Positions 36,009 through 45,234 of a stretch of 64,000 nt of DNA are shown in pieces. The position numbers and the translations under genes are program-made. Within the stretch, counting starts at the first letter, position 1. Each line of letters opens with the position of its first letter. A model generated the notes under the pieces. The model did no database searches and was not told where the DNA came from. It worked only from the letters and a program-made list of their open reading frames with translations. Source of the stretch: Shewanella canadensis (GTDB lineage: Bacteria; Pseudomonadota; Gammaproteobacteria; Enterobacterales; Shewanellaceae); NCBI RefSeq assembly GCF_003966225.1, contig NZ_RXNU01000005.1, forward strand, positions 186,001-250,000, written 5' to 3'.

Positions 36009-36197
36009 ATTCTAGATGATTACCGTTAAAAAATTTGATAGCAAAATATTACCCAAGCTCTTAGCAAGCCAACGCGAATACCTGTTTCAACAATTGCTGA
36101 TGAACCCGGCTGGCTAATCACAAACACACTCTGGCATAACGAGAGGAGGATTAAGGCTGGGCATATTACGCTTAACCTCAATGTCTCACAAGTATTG

Positions 36198-36245
36198 TTC
36201 GCGGCTAAAGCACGCTCCTACATGTAGGAGCGGCTTTAGCCGGGA
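36198..36245. repeat. Back-to-back inverted REP pair
   Basis: An inverted unit (36198-36222) and a forward unit (36223-36245) meet directly with no spacer, so the middle reads cctacatgtagg. The pair can fold into one long cruciform or two hairpins. The rest of the 522-base gap (36009-36530) holds one more hairpin (36367-36401: aaggtgtaag with cttacacctt) and the exporter promoter, but no gene. Confidence 0.8.
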
Positions 36246-36530
36246 AAAAGTCAGGGAATTACCCATGAAACGCTATAATGGAATCAGGCCTGCGCATTAG
36301 AGACCACTCGAATTAGTGCCCATTAATCAATTTTTGAGCCCAACGCACCTGTAACGCCATCAATACAAGGTGTAAGCTTGCGTTTACAGCACTTACACCT
36401 TAGAAAAACTTATCAAAAGTTTTAAAATAAATGCCTGAATTTATTAGGCCTAATGGATTGTAATTGTCAAAATACTCAGTATGATGCGCCATCCTTATTA
36501 AAGTACTATTTATGCAGTTTTGGAGTAAGA

Positions 36531-37757
36531 ATGAGCGGCCCTTTGATGAAGTCAAACCCAAGCCAGAATAACCCGGGTTTTTCCTCACTTATCTTTCTGA
36601 TTGTGATGATGGTTGCCTGTGGTCAAATGGCACAGACGATATTTGTACCCGCCCTGCCGGCAATCGCAGACAGTTTCACTGTGACTGCGGGACAGCTGCA
36701 AGCGATCATGGCCTGCTACTTACTCTCCTATGGCCTGCTCCAGTTTATCTATGGACCTGCATCAGACCGATTGGGTCGAAAACCACTGCTAATCTTTGGC
36801 TTGGCACTGTTTGTCATTGGCGCTTTACTTGCTAGCGTTGCAACAAGTTATAACGAGCTTATTGCCGCCACCCTGCTTCAGGGTATGGGGACGGCCAGTG
36901 CTGGCGCATTATGCAGGAGCATTCCAAGGGACCACTATTTTGGTGAACCACTGGTATCACTAAACAGTTATATCTCGATGGCCGTCATATTTTCGCCTCT
37001 TCTTGCGCCCTTTGCAGGCAGTATGATGACACATTACTTTGGCTGGCAGTCTGTGTACTCTCTGTTGGCAGGCTTCGGTGCCCTGGTTCTGCTTTTGGTT
37101 ATATTCAGACTTAAGGAGTCGCTTCCAGCGGATAAACGCAAGCCTGAGTCAATCATGGCCTCATACCGGTTCGTGTTAGCCCATAGAAAGTTTAAAAGTT
37201 ATCTGCTTTGTCTCGTGGCCACATTTTCAGGTATTGCGGCGTTTGAGGCCGTTGCCGGCGTGCTCTACGGTCAGGTATTAGCGCTCTCTCCTTTTTGGGT
37301 CAGCATATACTTTGTTGCTCCGATCCCCGGTTATCTTGCCGGCGCCTATTATGCGGCGAAATTAAAAGATAATAATAAGAGTACTTATCGAAGCGTTGCC
37401 TTACTGGGTTCGGGCGCACTCTTCATGCTTATCCCTGGCCTGTCCAACCTTGTTATTAACTGGAGCTTACTCGTGGGCTCGGTGTTGTTTTTTACCGGAG
37501 CCGGAATACTGTTCCCGGTATTAACATCGGCGGCATTAGAACCCTTCCCACGTCATGCCGGTGTGGCGGGCGCTCTGCTGGGAGGCCTGCAAAATTTTGG
37601 TGCGGGTGTGGCAGCACTAGTCATGTCATTAGTGCCAATGCACGGACAACTTAGCATCGGGGGATTGTGTGCCTTGATGGTGATGTTAGTGATACTGGCT
37701 CTGAACTATGCCAGATCTGGTACCGATCTGGATAAGAGTGATGTGGCGGTGTTGTAA
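36531..37757 (+). CDS. emrD: EmrD-type MFS multidrug exporter
   Basis: A 408-residue MFS protein of twelve helices. The start at 36531 has ggag five bases upstream; the longer frame from 36453 lacks support. The MFS motif A GPASDRLGRKPLL and motif D1 GMGTASAGALCRSI are present. The sequence resembles Bcr/CflA-EmrD proteins, which expel amphipathic compounds by proton antiport. No regulator is adjacent. The exact EmrD label versus another member of the group is moderate in certainty. Confidence 0.8.
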   Translation: MSGPLMKSNPSQNNPGFSSLIFLIVMMVACGQMAQTIFVPALPAIADSFTVTAGQLQAIMACYLLSYGLLQFIYGPASDRLGRKPLLIFGLALFVIGALLASVATSYNELIAATLLQGMGTASAGALCRSIPRDHYFGEPLVSLNSYISMAVIFSPLLAPFAGSMMTHYFGWQSVYSLLAGFGALVLLLVIFRLKESLPADKRKPESIMASYRFVLAHRKFKSYLLCLVATFSGIAAFEAVAGVLYGQVLALSPFWVSIYFVAPIPGYLAGAYYAAKLKDNNKSTYRSVALLGSGALFMLIPGLSNLVINWSLLVGSVLFFTGAGILFPVLTSAALEPFPRHAGVAGALLGGLQNFGAGVAALVMSLVPMHGQLSIGGLCALMVMLVILALNYARSGTDLDKSDVAVL

Positions 37758-37810
37758 ATAAGAGGAATCGAGGGAGCTAGTAATTCTGGCGACCAGATTT
37801 AAAATTGGAC

Positions 37811-37841
37811 AAAGAAAAGCCAGTTGGGAGCTCCAACTGGC
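37811..37841 (-). terminator. Terminator after pssA
   Basis: Stem gccagttgg-gagct-ccaactggc (37819-37841); on the minus strand it is followed by ttttcttt. It lies 47 bases past the pssA stop and may also end the exporter transcript. A second hairpin, cagggc-atgaaa-gccctg (37865-37882), is closer to pssA. Confidence 0.7.
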
Positions 37842-37888
37842 ACAACAAAGTCGACAACCTATTTCAGGGCATGAAAGCCCTGATACTT

Positions 37889-39202
37889 TTAAAGAATTCT
37901 TCTTAACAGGAAGTCAGCCTTAAGGCGTCTGATACGCGTCATGATCTTACGTACTGGCGCTGGATAGTTATTTAATGTCTCTATCTGACTGTAATGATAC
38001 AAACGCTCAGTATGTTTAAGAATGTGCGCTTGTTCTACTTCAAACTTCTCTTTCCAGGCTCCGGACTCATCCTGCAACAGCAAACCATTTTCAAGATCCA
38101 AGGCCCAAGCACGAGGATTTAAATTGCTGCCGGTGATCAGGTGGCACTTATCATCGGCACTGATGCCTTTAAGGTGGTAGCTGTTAACACCATCTTTCCA
38201 AAGATGTATGTTTAACTGACCTGATTCTATGGCCCACTGCTGTCTCTTAGCGAATTTCCGTAACGATTGCTCATACATGTATGGCAATGCACCAATGGTG
38301 GAGAACTCCTCTTCAGGTGGGATATAGAAATCATTAGCCGTCTTATCACCGACAACAATATCGATTCGTTTCCCATCCTTAAGATGTTTTGCCATCGCTC
38401 TGGCGAGAATATAAGGCGGGTTAAAGTATGGCGTACAGATAAAGAGTGACTCTTTGGACTGAGCCACCATATCAACGACCAGCTTATTTAACCTGTTCTT
38501 CTTACGACCCAGCCCTACAAGCGGTGTTATCCGGTTACCATGGTTAACCTTCGTAAACTCATAATGCGCCTTACTCAGGCGATTCTTCAGGCTACGAACA
38601 TCATTTTTCTCTGGCAATAGCTCACATTCTTTATCTTGAGTCAGAGAACAGACGGCAATATCTTCGACAAGATAGGTCTGGATCATCTGACGCATAGAAC
38701 GGGCAAGCTCGGGAGAATCGATGACATGATACCTGTCGAACCGATACTTCTCTTGTTGATGCAGATAGATATTATTGATACTGGCACCGCTGTAGATGAC
38801 AGTATCGTCGACAATAAAGCCTTTAAGGTGCAGGACGCCCATGAATTCACGAGACTTAACGGGGACTCCCAAGATCTCGATGGGGTGTTCGGCCTCAGCC
38901 ATGACCTTGCGGTACATCTGATAATTGCCACTGTCACCTTTATGACCGATAAGACCACGCCTGGCTCGATGGAAATCGACTAAAACCTTAATATCCATGG
39001 AGGGAGAGCGCTGCTTGGCAGACATTAAAGCGGCTAATATCTCACGCCCAGCCTCATCATCTTCAAGATAGAGGGCAGAGATGTAAATCGAGTGCTCTGC
39101 AGAGGCAATACGTTCTAATAATTCGGCCTTGAGGCCTTTAGGTGTCAACAACCAACGTACGGCGTCAGGTTGGACAGGTATTCCGCCAAGCTTATTGAGC
39201 AA
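37889..39202 (-). CDS. pssA: CDP-diacylglycerol-serine O-phosphatidyltransferase
   Basis: A 437-residue enzyme of the phospholipase-D superfamily that makes phosphatidylserine, the precursor of phosphatidylethanolamine, at the inner membrane. Two HKD motifs are seen: HLKGFIVDD (His125, Lys127, Asp132) and HLKGISADDKCHLITGSN (about 341-358). The length fits the gammaproteobacterial type, and the basic C-terminus (RRLKADFLLRR) suits membrane association. The upstream DUF1904 gene ends 11 bases before its start. Confidence 0.93.
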   Translation of the reverse strand: MLNKLGGIPVQPDAVRWLLTPKGLKAELLERIASAEHSIYISALYLEDDEAGREILAALMSAKQRSPSMDIKVLVDFHRARRGLIGHKGDSGNYQMYRKVMAEAEHPIEILGVPVKSREFMGVLHLKGFIVDDTVIYSGASINNIYLHQQEKYRFDRYHVIDSPELARSMRQMIQTYLVEDIAVCSLTQDKECELLPEKNDVRSLKNRLSKAHYEFTKVNHGNRITPLVGLGRKKNRLNKLVVDMVAQSKESLFICTPYFNPPYILARAMAKHLKDGKRIDIVVGDKTANDFYIPPEEEFSTIGALPYMYEQSLRKFAKRQQWAIESGQLNIHLWKDGVNSYHLKGISADDKCHLITGSNLNPRAWALDLENGLLLQDESGAWKEKFEVEQAHILKHTERLYHYSQIETLNNYPAPVRKIMTRIRRLKADFLLRRIL

Positions 39203-39213
39203 GGATATCTCCT

Positions 39214-39546
39214 TTAAAAATGCTGGCCATCTCGGTAGTAAGTTTCAGGTTCTAGTTGCCTGAACATCACAACAATATGCTGTGACTCCGGATAAGCCTT
39301 CTGAACGGCTTCACGGATAACTTTCTCTACCAAGTGGTGAGTTTCGGGATCTTTAGGAAACCAGAGCATCTCAACTTGTGTGAAACTCTGGTCAACACAG
39401 CCATTACGGTAACCTATGCTTGGAATCCAATCTAAAGTGAATCCTTGCGAATTAACTTTACAAATATCGGCTAATTGCTGGAGTAACGTCCTGCTTAACT
39501 CAGCCACAGCAGCTTCTGGTAACCCCCGCATACGAATATGAGGCAT
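39214..39546 (-). CDS. DUF1904 family protein
   Basis: A 110-residue protein of the DUF1904 family (MPHIRMRGLPEAAVAELS; WFPKDPETHHLVEKVI). No function is known. The family looks like a small tautomerase-like alpha/beta fold with Pro at position 2, which could be an active N-terminal proline; this is a guess. It lies just 11 bases before pssA on the same strand and is probably transcribed with it. Confidence 0.8.
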   Translation of the reverse strand: MPHIRMRGLPEAAVAELSRTLLQQLADICKVNSQGFTLDWIPSIGYRNGCVDQSFTQVEMLWFPKDPETHHLVEKVIREAVQKAYPESQHIVVMFRQLEPETYYRDGQHF

Positions 39547-39906
39547 ATCGATCCCTTACCAAATTCATAAGGGGATAGAAATTACCGATTTAAGGGCTTT
39601 TGAGCAAGGTTTTTCTGCAAAATTGCGTGTTAACACATTAACTTTTGTACTAAATTGAATCAAAATCCCATCACCCCCAAAAAATAGCGATAAACTGTTC
39701 AAATATGAGTACAAACTGTTTTCAGTTTAGGGCTATTTTGTTGTAAAAAAAGGGCAACTTATTCCTGATAATATTAATCCCATGTTGAACATATGTTCTG
39801 AATAGAGATGAAGTCGATTTACATCGGCTATTGAGTCGATATGACAACATAAATTGAATCGTTTTGATAATATAGCGTTTATCTACTATTACCGTGACCA
39901 CGTTAC
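39547..39906. other. Intergenic region, no gene seen
   Basis: 360 AT-rich bases between the divergent DUF1904-pssA unit and the small membrane protein. It contains a palindrome, aaactg-tttt-cagttt (39713-39728), preceded by another aaactgtt (39692-39699). These may be part of an operator; nothing else is clear. Confidence 0.35.
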
Positions 39907-40080
39907 ATGAACCTGAAGATCTTAATAACCTTAGCTATCGCCCTGGTACTCGCTTGGGCAGTTTTTCATTTTAAAGCTCAGCTTGGGCTGTTTATATTAC
40001 CCATCTTCATTGCCTTGGTATCCTTTGTCACTCTGAGACTCTATCGTTTAATGGAGAAGGATGCCCCTGAGGATGAATAA
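39907..40080 (+). CDS. 57-residue two-helix membrane protein
   Basis: Unrecognised. It begins MNLKILITLAIALVLAWAVF and has a second hydrophobic stretch (LGLFILPIFIALVSFVTL) and an acidic end (EKDAPEDE). The two-helix hairpin, charge distribution and clean stop make it a likely small inner-membrane protein, though I see no strong ribosome binding site. It sits alone between pssA and dacB. Confidence 0.55.
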   Translation: MNLKILITLAIALVLAWAVFHFKAQLGLFILPIFIALVSFVTLRLYRLMEKDAPEDE

Positions 40081-40266
40081 TCAAATTTCATCTGCCGACT
40101 AAGCTCGGCATCATGAACTTAGTTTTTGCCTGATAGATATGGTCAGTGAGTAAGCATAATCCCTGCCTTAGGTTATGCTTATACCAATGTATTTATCATG
40201 CTTTCGTCTTAATGCGCTTTTTTAGTTTTATCTACCCCTTTCACCAAAACTGAGTTTAAACGTTTT

Positions 40267-41721
40267 ATGAAAAAGTTAACCCTTGCCCTGTTGGTTTCAT
40301 TTTTTACCTCATCACCCGCCTTTAGCGATGAGTATTTCAGTAATATTCTATCTCTTATTAAACCACCTCATTCTCACACCTCTATAATCGCGACAAACCT
40401 GACACAAGGTACGTCGATCTATGAAGAGAATGCCGACATTTTACAGTTACCGGCGAGTACCCAAAAGTTACTCACCGCGGTTGCGGCAACTGCGGCTCTT
40501 GGAGATCAGTTTCATTATAAGACTGAAATTTTTTCTCATTTTCCGATCCGAAACGGTAAGATTAAGGGTGATGTTTTTATTAAATTTAGTGGCGATCCGA
40601 CACTGACTAGTCTTGAGCTAAGAGAACTGTTTAAGCAACTAACGGATCAGGGGCTCTTCCAAATAGAGGGGGATCTCTATCTCGTCGGCGAAAATAATGA
40701 AGAGTTACAAGCACCCGGTTGGGTTTGGGACGACTTGGGGATCTGTTTTGCCGCTCCCGTATCCAGTTTTATTATCAATAAAAACTGTGTACATGGACAA
40801 CTAAAACCAACACTTGCTAATAATACCAGCCAACTTCAATTCCCCAGTTATCTTCCGGTGATTATCGATAATAGTGCCATTTTTGATAAAAGCAGTACCC
40901 TTGAATTTTGTAATTTGAGTCTACAGCGCCTACCCAATAATCACTTTAACCTAACAGGCTGTCACTCGGGGAATCGTCCCTTAAAACTCGCCATAGCCAT
41001 AACTGAGCCGGCCCTGTTTGCAAAAGATACCGTGGCTCAGATTGCGAAGAGTAGTAAAATTAAGGTTACAGGTAAGGTACTACTGAAAGGCACCCTGCCA
41101 CAAAATCACAGCCTCATTGCCAGCCATCAGTCAAAAGAGCTGCCTGAGCTGCTCAATACCATGTTAGTCAAATCTGATAATCTGATCGCGGATAGCTTAT
41201 TGAAACAGATAGGACACAAGCAATATAACCGTCCAGGAACCTTTAGTAATGGCAGCAAGGCGATGGTTCAGATTTTAACTGAAGAAGGTGTCGATCTGAC
41301 CCACGCCCGAGTCGTGGATGGTTCGGGACTATCGCGTTATAACTTACTCAGCGCCAGACAGCTCAGTCAAGTATTGATGTTAATCTATACGGACCCGAGA
41401 TTTAAAAGCCTCATGGAATCGCTGCCTGTCGCAGGCGTCAGTGGCACCCTCAAGTACAAGCCATCATTTACCAGCGCCCCACTTCGAAAATATGTTTGGG
41501 CAAAGACAGGTTCAATGCAGGGCGTTGATAACCTGGCTGGATTTATCAAGAAGCCCAAGACAGACGATACGCTGTTTGTCATTTTAGAAAATGGACAGAG
41601 CCCAATAGAAAAGGAGCAGCAACTTGCACCATTCAGTGCCCTTTTCTTGCAGACCTTAATGGACCACACCGCAGCGCCGACACAGCTCAATGCAACGGCT
41701 CAGTCTGTGACCGCCAATTAG
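40267..41721 (+). CDS. dacB: D-alanyl-D-alanine carboxypeptidase/endopeptidase (PBP4)
   Basis: A 484-residue class C penicillin-binding protein with a signal peptide ending SPAFS. The three catalytic motifs are present: SxxK as Ser64-T-Q-Lys67 (PASTQKLL), SxN as SDN (VKSDNLIAD, about 299) and KTG at 413-415 (WAKTGSMQGV). It trims D-Ala from peptidoglycan stems and cuts cross-links in the periplasm. The gene is monocistronic and followed by a strong terminator. Confidence 0.92.
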   Translation: MKKLTLALLVSFFTSSPAFSDEYFSNILSLIKPPHSHTSIIATNLTQGTSIYEENADILQLPASTQKLLTAVAATAALGDQFHYKTEIFSHFPIRNGKIKGDVFIKFSGDPTLTSLELRELFKQLTDQGLFQIEGDLYLVGENNEELQAPGWVWDDLGICFAAPVSSFIINKNCVHGQLKPTLANNTSQLQFPSYLPVIIDNSAIFDKSSTLEFCNLSLQRLPNNHFNLTGCHSGNRPLKLAIAITEPALFAKDTVAQIAKSSKIKVTGKVLLKGTLPQNHSLIASHQSKELPELLNTMLVKSDNLIADSLLKQIGHKQYNRPGTFSNGSKAMVQILTEEGVDLTHARVVDGSGLSRYNLLSARQLSQVLMLIYTDPRFKSLMESLPVAGVSGTLKYKPSFTSAPLRKYVWAKTGSMQGVDNLAGFIKKPKTDDTLFVILENGQSPIEKEQQLAPFSALFLQTLMDHTAAPTQLNATAQSVTAN

Positions 41722-41760
41722 CAGCGTATATTGATGGCTGTTGTCTTGAACACAGCCAAT

Positions 41761-41796
41761 AAAAAAGGGAATACTTAGAAAGTATTCCCTTTTTTA
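41761..41796. terminator. Bidirectional terminator between dacB and the acyl-CoA dehydrogenase
   Basis: Long stem aaaaagggaatactt / aagtattcccttttt with a three-base loop; it has A and T tracts on both sides, so it can work in both directions for the convergent genes. Confidence 0.88.
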
Positions 41797-41887
41797 AAGC
41801 CCGGTTTATTGTTAACCCGGGTATCGAGACGCAAGACTCTACACCTAAAGTAAGCTAGTTTGTAAGCTCAAAATAAGCTAAAAGTGA

Positions 41888-43645
41888 TCAGAACATCTCT
41901 TCAGGGATATTCATAACACAAGCATCTCCGGCACTGACCTGTGCAAGATGATATTCAGCCTTAGGTAGCACCTTATTGATATAGAAGTCGCTTAAGTGAC
42001 GCTTTTGCGACGCAAACTTTTCATCTTCATGAACTACTGCAGTGTCGGCCATTAGCAACCAGAAATAACCGTAAAGAATATGGCCAAATGCATCGAGAAA
42101 ATCGACGGCACAACTGTTAATGAGAGCCGGTGTTTTCGTCTTGTTGTCATTCACTTTGTCTGCAACAGCCAGTAACTGATTGAACAATCCTGCCACTTTC
42201 TCCTTATGAGCCTCGTCTACATGGCTCATTTGAGATAGCTTCTCATTACACTCGGTAACAAACTCAGTCAATGCCGCTAAATTATCCCCTGTCACCTTTC
42301 TGCCTAAGAAATCTATTGCCTGAATACCGTTTGTCCCCTCATATATCTGAGCGATTCGTGTATCACGTACCAGTTGTTCGATACCTGTTTCTCGAATATA
42401 GCCATGACCGCCAAAGACTTGTTGCGCCATGATAGCGGCATCGAGGCCACGGTCACTGAGAAATGCCTTAGCTACGGGTGTTAACAAGCCGACATAACGC
42501 GCCGCTTTAGCCTTCTCCTCTCCCTCACCATATTTTGCAATATCAAGCTGCTTACCCGTCAATATAGACAGGGCTCTACCCGCATCGGTCAAGGTTCTGA
42601 TATTGAGAAGCATACGACGAACATCACCATGAACCAAGATTGGATCGCTGCTTGCACCCGTTGGCGAACCGCCTGCAGCCACCCCCTGAACACGCTCTTT
42701 AGCATAATCGGATGCCATCTGATATGCCGCCTGTGACGTACCTAACCCCTGAATGCCAATGGCTAAACGCTCATAGTTCATCATAGTAAACATGCAGATG
42801 AGTCCGCGATTTGGCCTACCAATCAGATAACCTTGAGCATCATCATAATTCATCACACATGTTGCAGAGGCTTTCAGCCCCATTTTATGCTCGATTGAAC
42901 CGACTGTGACGCCATTTGACTCACCGAGAGTGCCTGAATCATCCACTTTGATTTTTGGTACTAAGAATAGAGAGATGCCATTCGAATCGGGGAGTTTTGC
43001 CAATACCAGGTGGATGATATTTTCAGTCAGATCATGTTCACCGCCGGTGATAAAAATTTTACTACCCGTGATGTTATAGCTGCCATCATCGTTAGGGACC
43101 GCTTTAGTGCGGATATTTCGCAGATCTGAACCCGCCTGAGGTTCGGTCATATCCATCGCACCAGCCCATTCGCCGCTATACAGCATAGGCAGGTATTTCT
43201 CTTTAATCTCGTCACTGCCATGTGCATTAATACACAAGGCTGCACCCGCGGTCAGTGAACCATAAAGGGTAAAAGAGTTACAGGCACTGTAAGACATCTC
43301 ATCGACCAGCACACCCAACATCTTCGGCATACCCATGCCACCCTGTTCGGGATCGCCACACAGACCGACCCAGCCACCTTCAGCATATTGGTCATAAACA
43401 GCTTTAAAGCCGTCAGGTGTGATCACCTTATCATCTTCATGCCTTACACCTTGCTCATCACCGCTACGGTTAATAGGATGTATCAGTTCACGACTTATCT
43501 TGTCTGCTTCATCCATTATCGCAACCGCGGTGTCCATATCGACATTTTCGGCTATGGCTGGTAATGACGCCCATGTATTTGGCGCATCAAAGACCTTATC
43601 TAACATAAACTTCATTTCGGCTAACGGTGCTTGGTACGGATTCAT
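41888..43645 (-). CDS. Acyl-CoA dehydrogenase, DmdC-like
   Basis: A 585-residue flavoenzyme, longer than simple acyl-CoA dehydrogenases because of an extra C-terminal domain. Motifs are AMDMTEPQAGSDL, GSKIFITGGEHD, MGLKASATCVM, QVFGGHGYIRETG and QIYEGTNGIQAIDFLGRK, with the catalytic base Glu in the last. This layout matches the group holding 3-methylmercaptopropionyl-CoA dehydrogenase (DmdC) and related long enzymes in marine bacteria. The true substrate cannot be told from sequence: either a fatty acyl-CoA or a sulfur-containing acyl-CoA. Confidence 0.85.
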   Translation of the reverse strand: MNPYQAPLAEMKFMLDKVFDAPNTWASLPAIAENVDMDTAVAIMDEADKISRELIHPINRSGDEQGVRHEDDKVITPDGFKAVYDQYAEGGWVGLCGDPEQGGMGMPKMLGVLVDEMSYSACNSFTLYGSLTAGAALCINAHGSDEIKEKYLPMLYSGEWAGAMDMTEPQAGSDLRNIRTKAVPNDDGSYNITGSKIFITGGEHDLTENIIHLVLAKLPDSNGISLFLVPKIKVDDSGTLGESNGVTVGSIEHKMGLKASATCVMNYDDAQGYLIGRPNRGLICMFTMMNYERLAIGIQGLGTSQAAYQMASDYAKERVQGVAAGGSPTGASSDPILVHGDVRRMLLNIRTLTDAGRALSILTGKQLDIAKYGEGEEKAKAARYVGLLTPVAKAFLSDRGLDAAIMAQQVFGGHGYIRETGIEQLVRDTRIAQIYEGTNGIQAIDFLGRKVTGDNLAALTEFVTECNEKLSQMSHVDEAHKEKVAGLFNQLLAVADKVNDNKTKTPALINSCAVDFLDAFGHILYGYFWLLMADTAVVHEDEKFASQKRHLSDFYINKVLPKAEYHLAQVSAGDACVMNIPEEMF

Positions 43646-43756
43646 GATCGACTCTCAAACAATGGATTTAAACAGTTGTTTTAATTTATACCAGATACCG
43701 TAGGAAAAGAAAGCGATTTTTAGTGTTAAACAAAGGAAAAGATAGAATTTAGGCTA

Positions 43757-44119
43757 AGATGACGTTCACTGCGTGAACTGATGGACGGGCTTTGCTCTAT
43801 TCGATGCTGCGCTGGAGAAGCGGAGACGGTAATCGAACTGGGACGACGTTCGCAGGCGAACAAATCGATGCTACGCTGGAGAAACTGAGACGGTAATCAA
43901 GCTGGAACGACGTTCGCAAACGAACTGTTCGACGCTACGCTGGAGAAGCTGAAACGGTAATCAAGCTGGAACGACGTTCGCAAACGAACTAATCGACGCT
44001 ACGCTGGAGAAGCTGAGACGGTAGTCAAGCTGGAACGACGTTCGCAAACGAACTGTTCGACGCTACGCTGGAGAAGCTGAAACGGTAGTAGAGCTGAGAC
44101 GACACTCACTTCGTGAGTT
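43757..44119. repeat. 64-bp tandem repeat array with hairpins
   Basis: Five units begin at 43802, 43866, 43930, 43994 and 44058, each exactly 64 bases apart, plus a partial unit before. Each unit carries gctacgctggagaa and a small hairpin whose arms differ between units but always pair: gttcact/gtgaac, gttcgcaggcgaac, gttcgcaaacgaac, and actcac/gtgagt. So the stem is kept while its sequence drifts. There is no coding sequence. Confidence 0.85.
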
Positions 44120-44582
44120 AACAGGTCAACGACCATCGTCTTAGTCTTAACAGGTCAACGGCCGTCGTCATAGCCTTAACAGGTCAACGGCCGTCGTCAT
44201 AGCCTTAACAGGCCAACGGCCATCGTCATAGCCTTAACAGGCCAACGGCCATCGTCATAGCCTTAACAGGCCAACGGCCATCGTCATAGCCTTAACAGGC
44301 CAACGGCCATCGTCATAGCCTTAACAGGCCAACGGCCATCGTCTTAGCCCTTACAGGTCAACGACCGTCATCTCAGCCTTAACAGGTCAACGTCCGTCGT
44401 CTTAGCCTTAACAGGCCAACGACCGTCATCTTAGCCTTTACAGGCCAACGACCGTCGTCTCAGCCTTAACAGGTCAACGACCATCGTCTCAGCCTTTACA
44501 GGTCCACGACCATCGTCTTAGCCCTTACAGGCCACTGGCCGTCATCTTAGCCTTTACAGGCCAACGACCGCCGTCTTAGCCT
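44120..44582. repeat. 29-bp tandem repeat array, about sixteen units
   Basis: The array starts directly after the 64-bp array. The unit is aacaggccaacggccatcgt plus catagcctt (29 bases). Four units at 44207-44322 are identical; units towards the 3' side drift. There are no unique spacers, so this is not a CRISPR. The last unit runs into the stop codon of the DUF2058 gene at 44583. Related degenerate units exist at 2838-3068. Confidence 0.9.
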
Positions 44583-45125
44583 TTACCACATCAAATCATC
44601 TGGAATGACATAATCGGCATATGGATCATCCTCTTCGACGACTTGGGTTTTATCATCTTTAACCCACAAGTAGCCACACCACTCAGGCACCAACATATTG
44701 ACGCGTTCGGCCAGTTTATGAGGGACCAGATAGCTGGTCTCTTCATGGCGCACAATACCCAGCTGGCCATTGAGAAGCTGAGACTGCAGTTTATCGTCAA
44801 CATAGAGAGAGAAGATTTTATTGTTAAAGGTGTAGTTGAATTTTAACTCGGCATGCTGAGGCAGCTTAATCGCCAGACGCTTGAACTCGGTGACGAGCCC
44901 GCGGACTAACCCCTTCTCAGACGCTTCTTCGAATCGTCTTTCGTTTAACGCCTTATCCTTCTCTGCTTGCGCTTTCTTCTGTGCGGCGATCTCTTGCTTC
45001 AACGCAGCGCTGCCATCGTCAACCTTGGCCTTACGATCGCGCTTTTTCTGTGTCTTGGCTTTCTGAACTTTCTGTTTACTCACAAGTCCCGCTTTGAGTA
45101 ACTGTTCCTGGAAAGGATTTGCCAT
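44583..45125 (-). CDS. DUF2058 family protein (YaiL-like)
   Basis: A 180-residue cytoplasmic protein of the DUF2058 family: MANPFQEQLLKAGLVSKQKV at the start, a long Lys/Ala/Glu-rich helical middle (about 20-70) and a C-terminal domain with PEWCGYLWVKDD. Function is not established; ribosome or RNA association has been suggested for the E. coli relative YaiL, which I treat as uncertain. Its stop codon touches the tandem repeat array, so the array replaces the normal 3' flank. Confidence 0.85.
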   Translation of the reverse strand: MANPFQEQLLKAGLVSKQKVQKAKTQKKRDRKAKVDDGSAALKQEIAAQKKAQAEKDKALNERRFEEASEKGLVRGLVTEFKRLAIKLPQHAELKFNYTFNNKIFSLYVDDKLQSQLLNGQLGIVRHEETSYLVPHKLAERVNMLVPEWCGYLWVKDDKTQVVEEDDPYADYVIPDDLMW

Positions 45126-45234
45126 CTGTTTCTCACTTAACTGTTCAATTGATTCTTACATTTAAACTCATATTTCCAGCTCTATTCTTTAGCTAACCAC
45201 TATTTCGAGAACTGAAAATTCAAGGACTGCGATG

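Noticed and set aside
44120..44582. CRISPR array
   Set aside because: Units of 29 bases follow each other with no unique spacers between them, and no cas genes are present.
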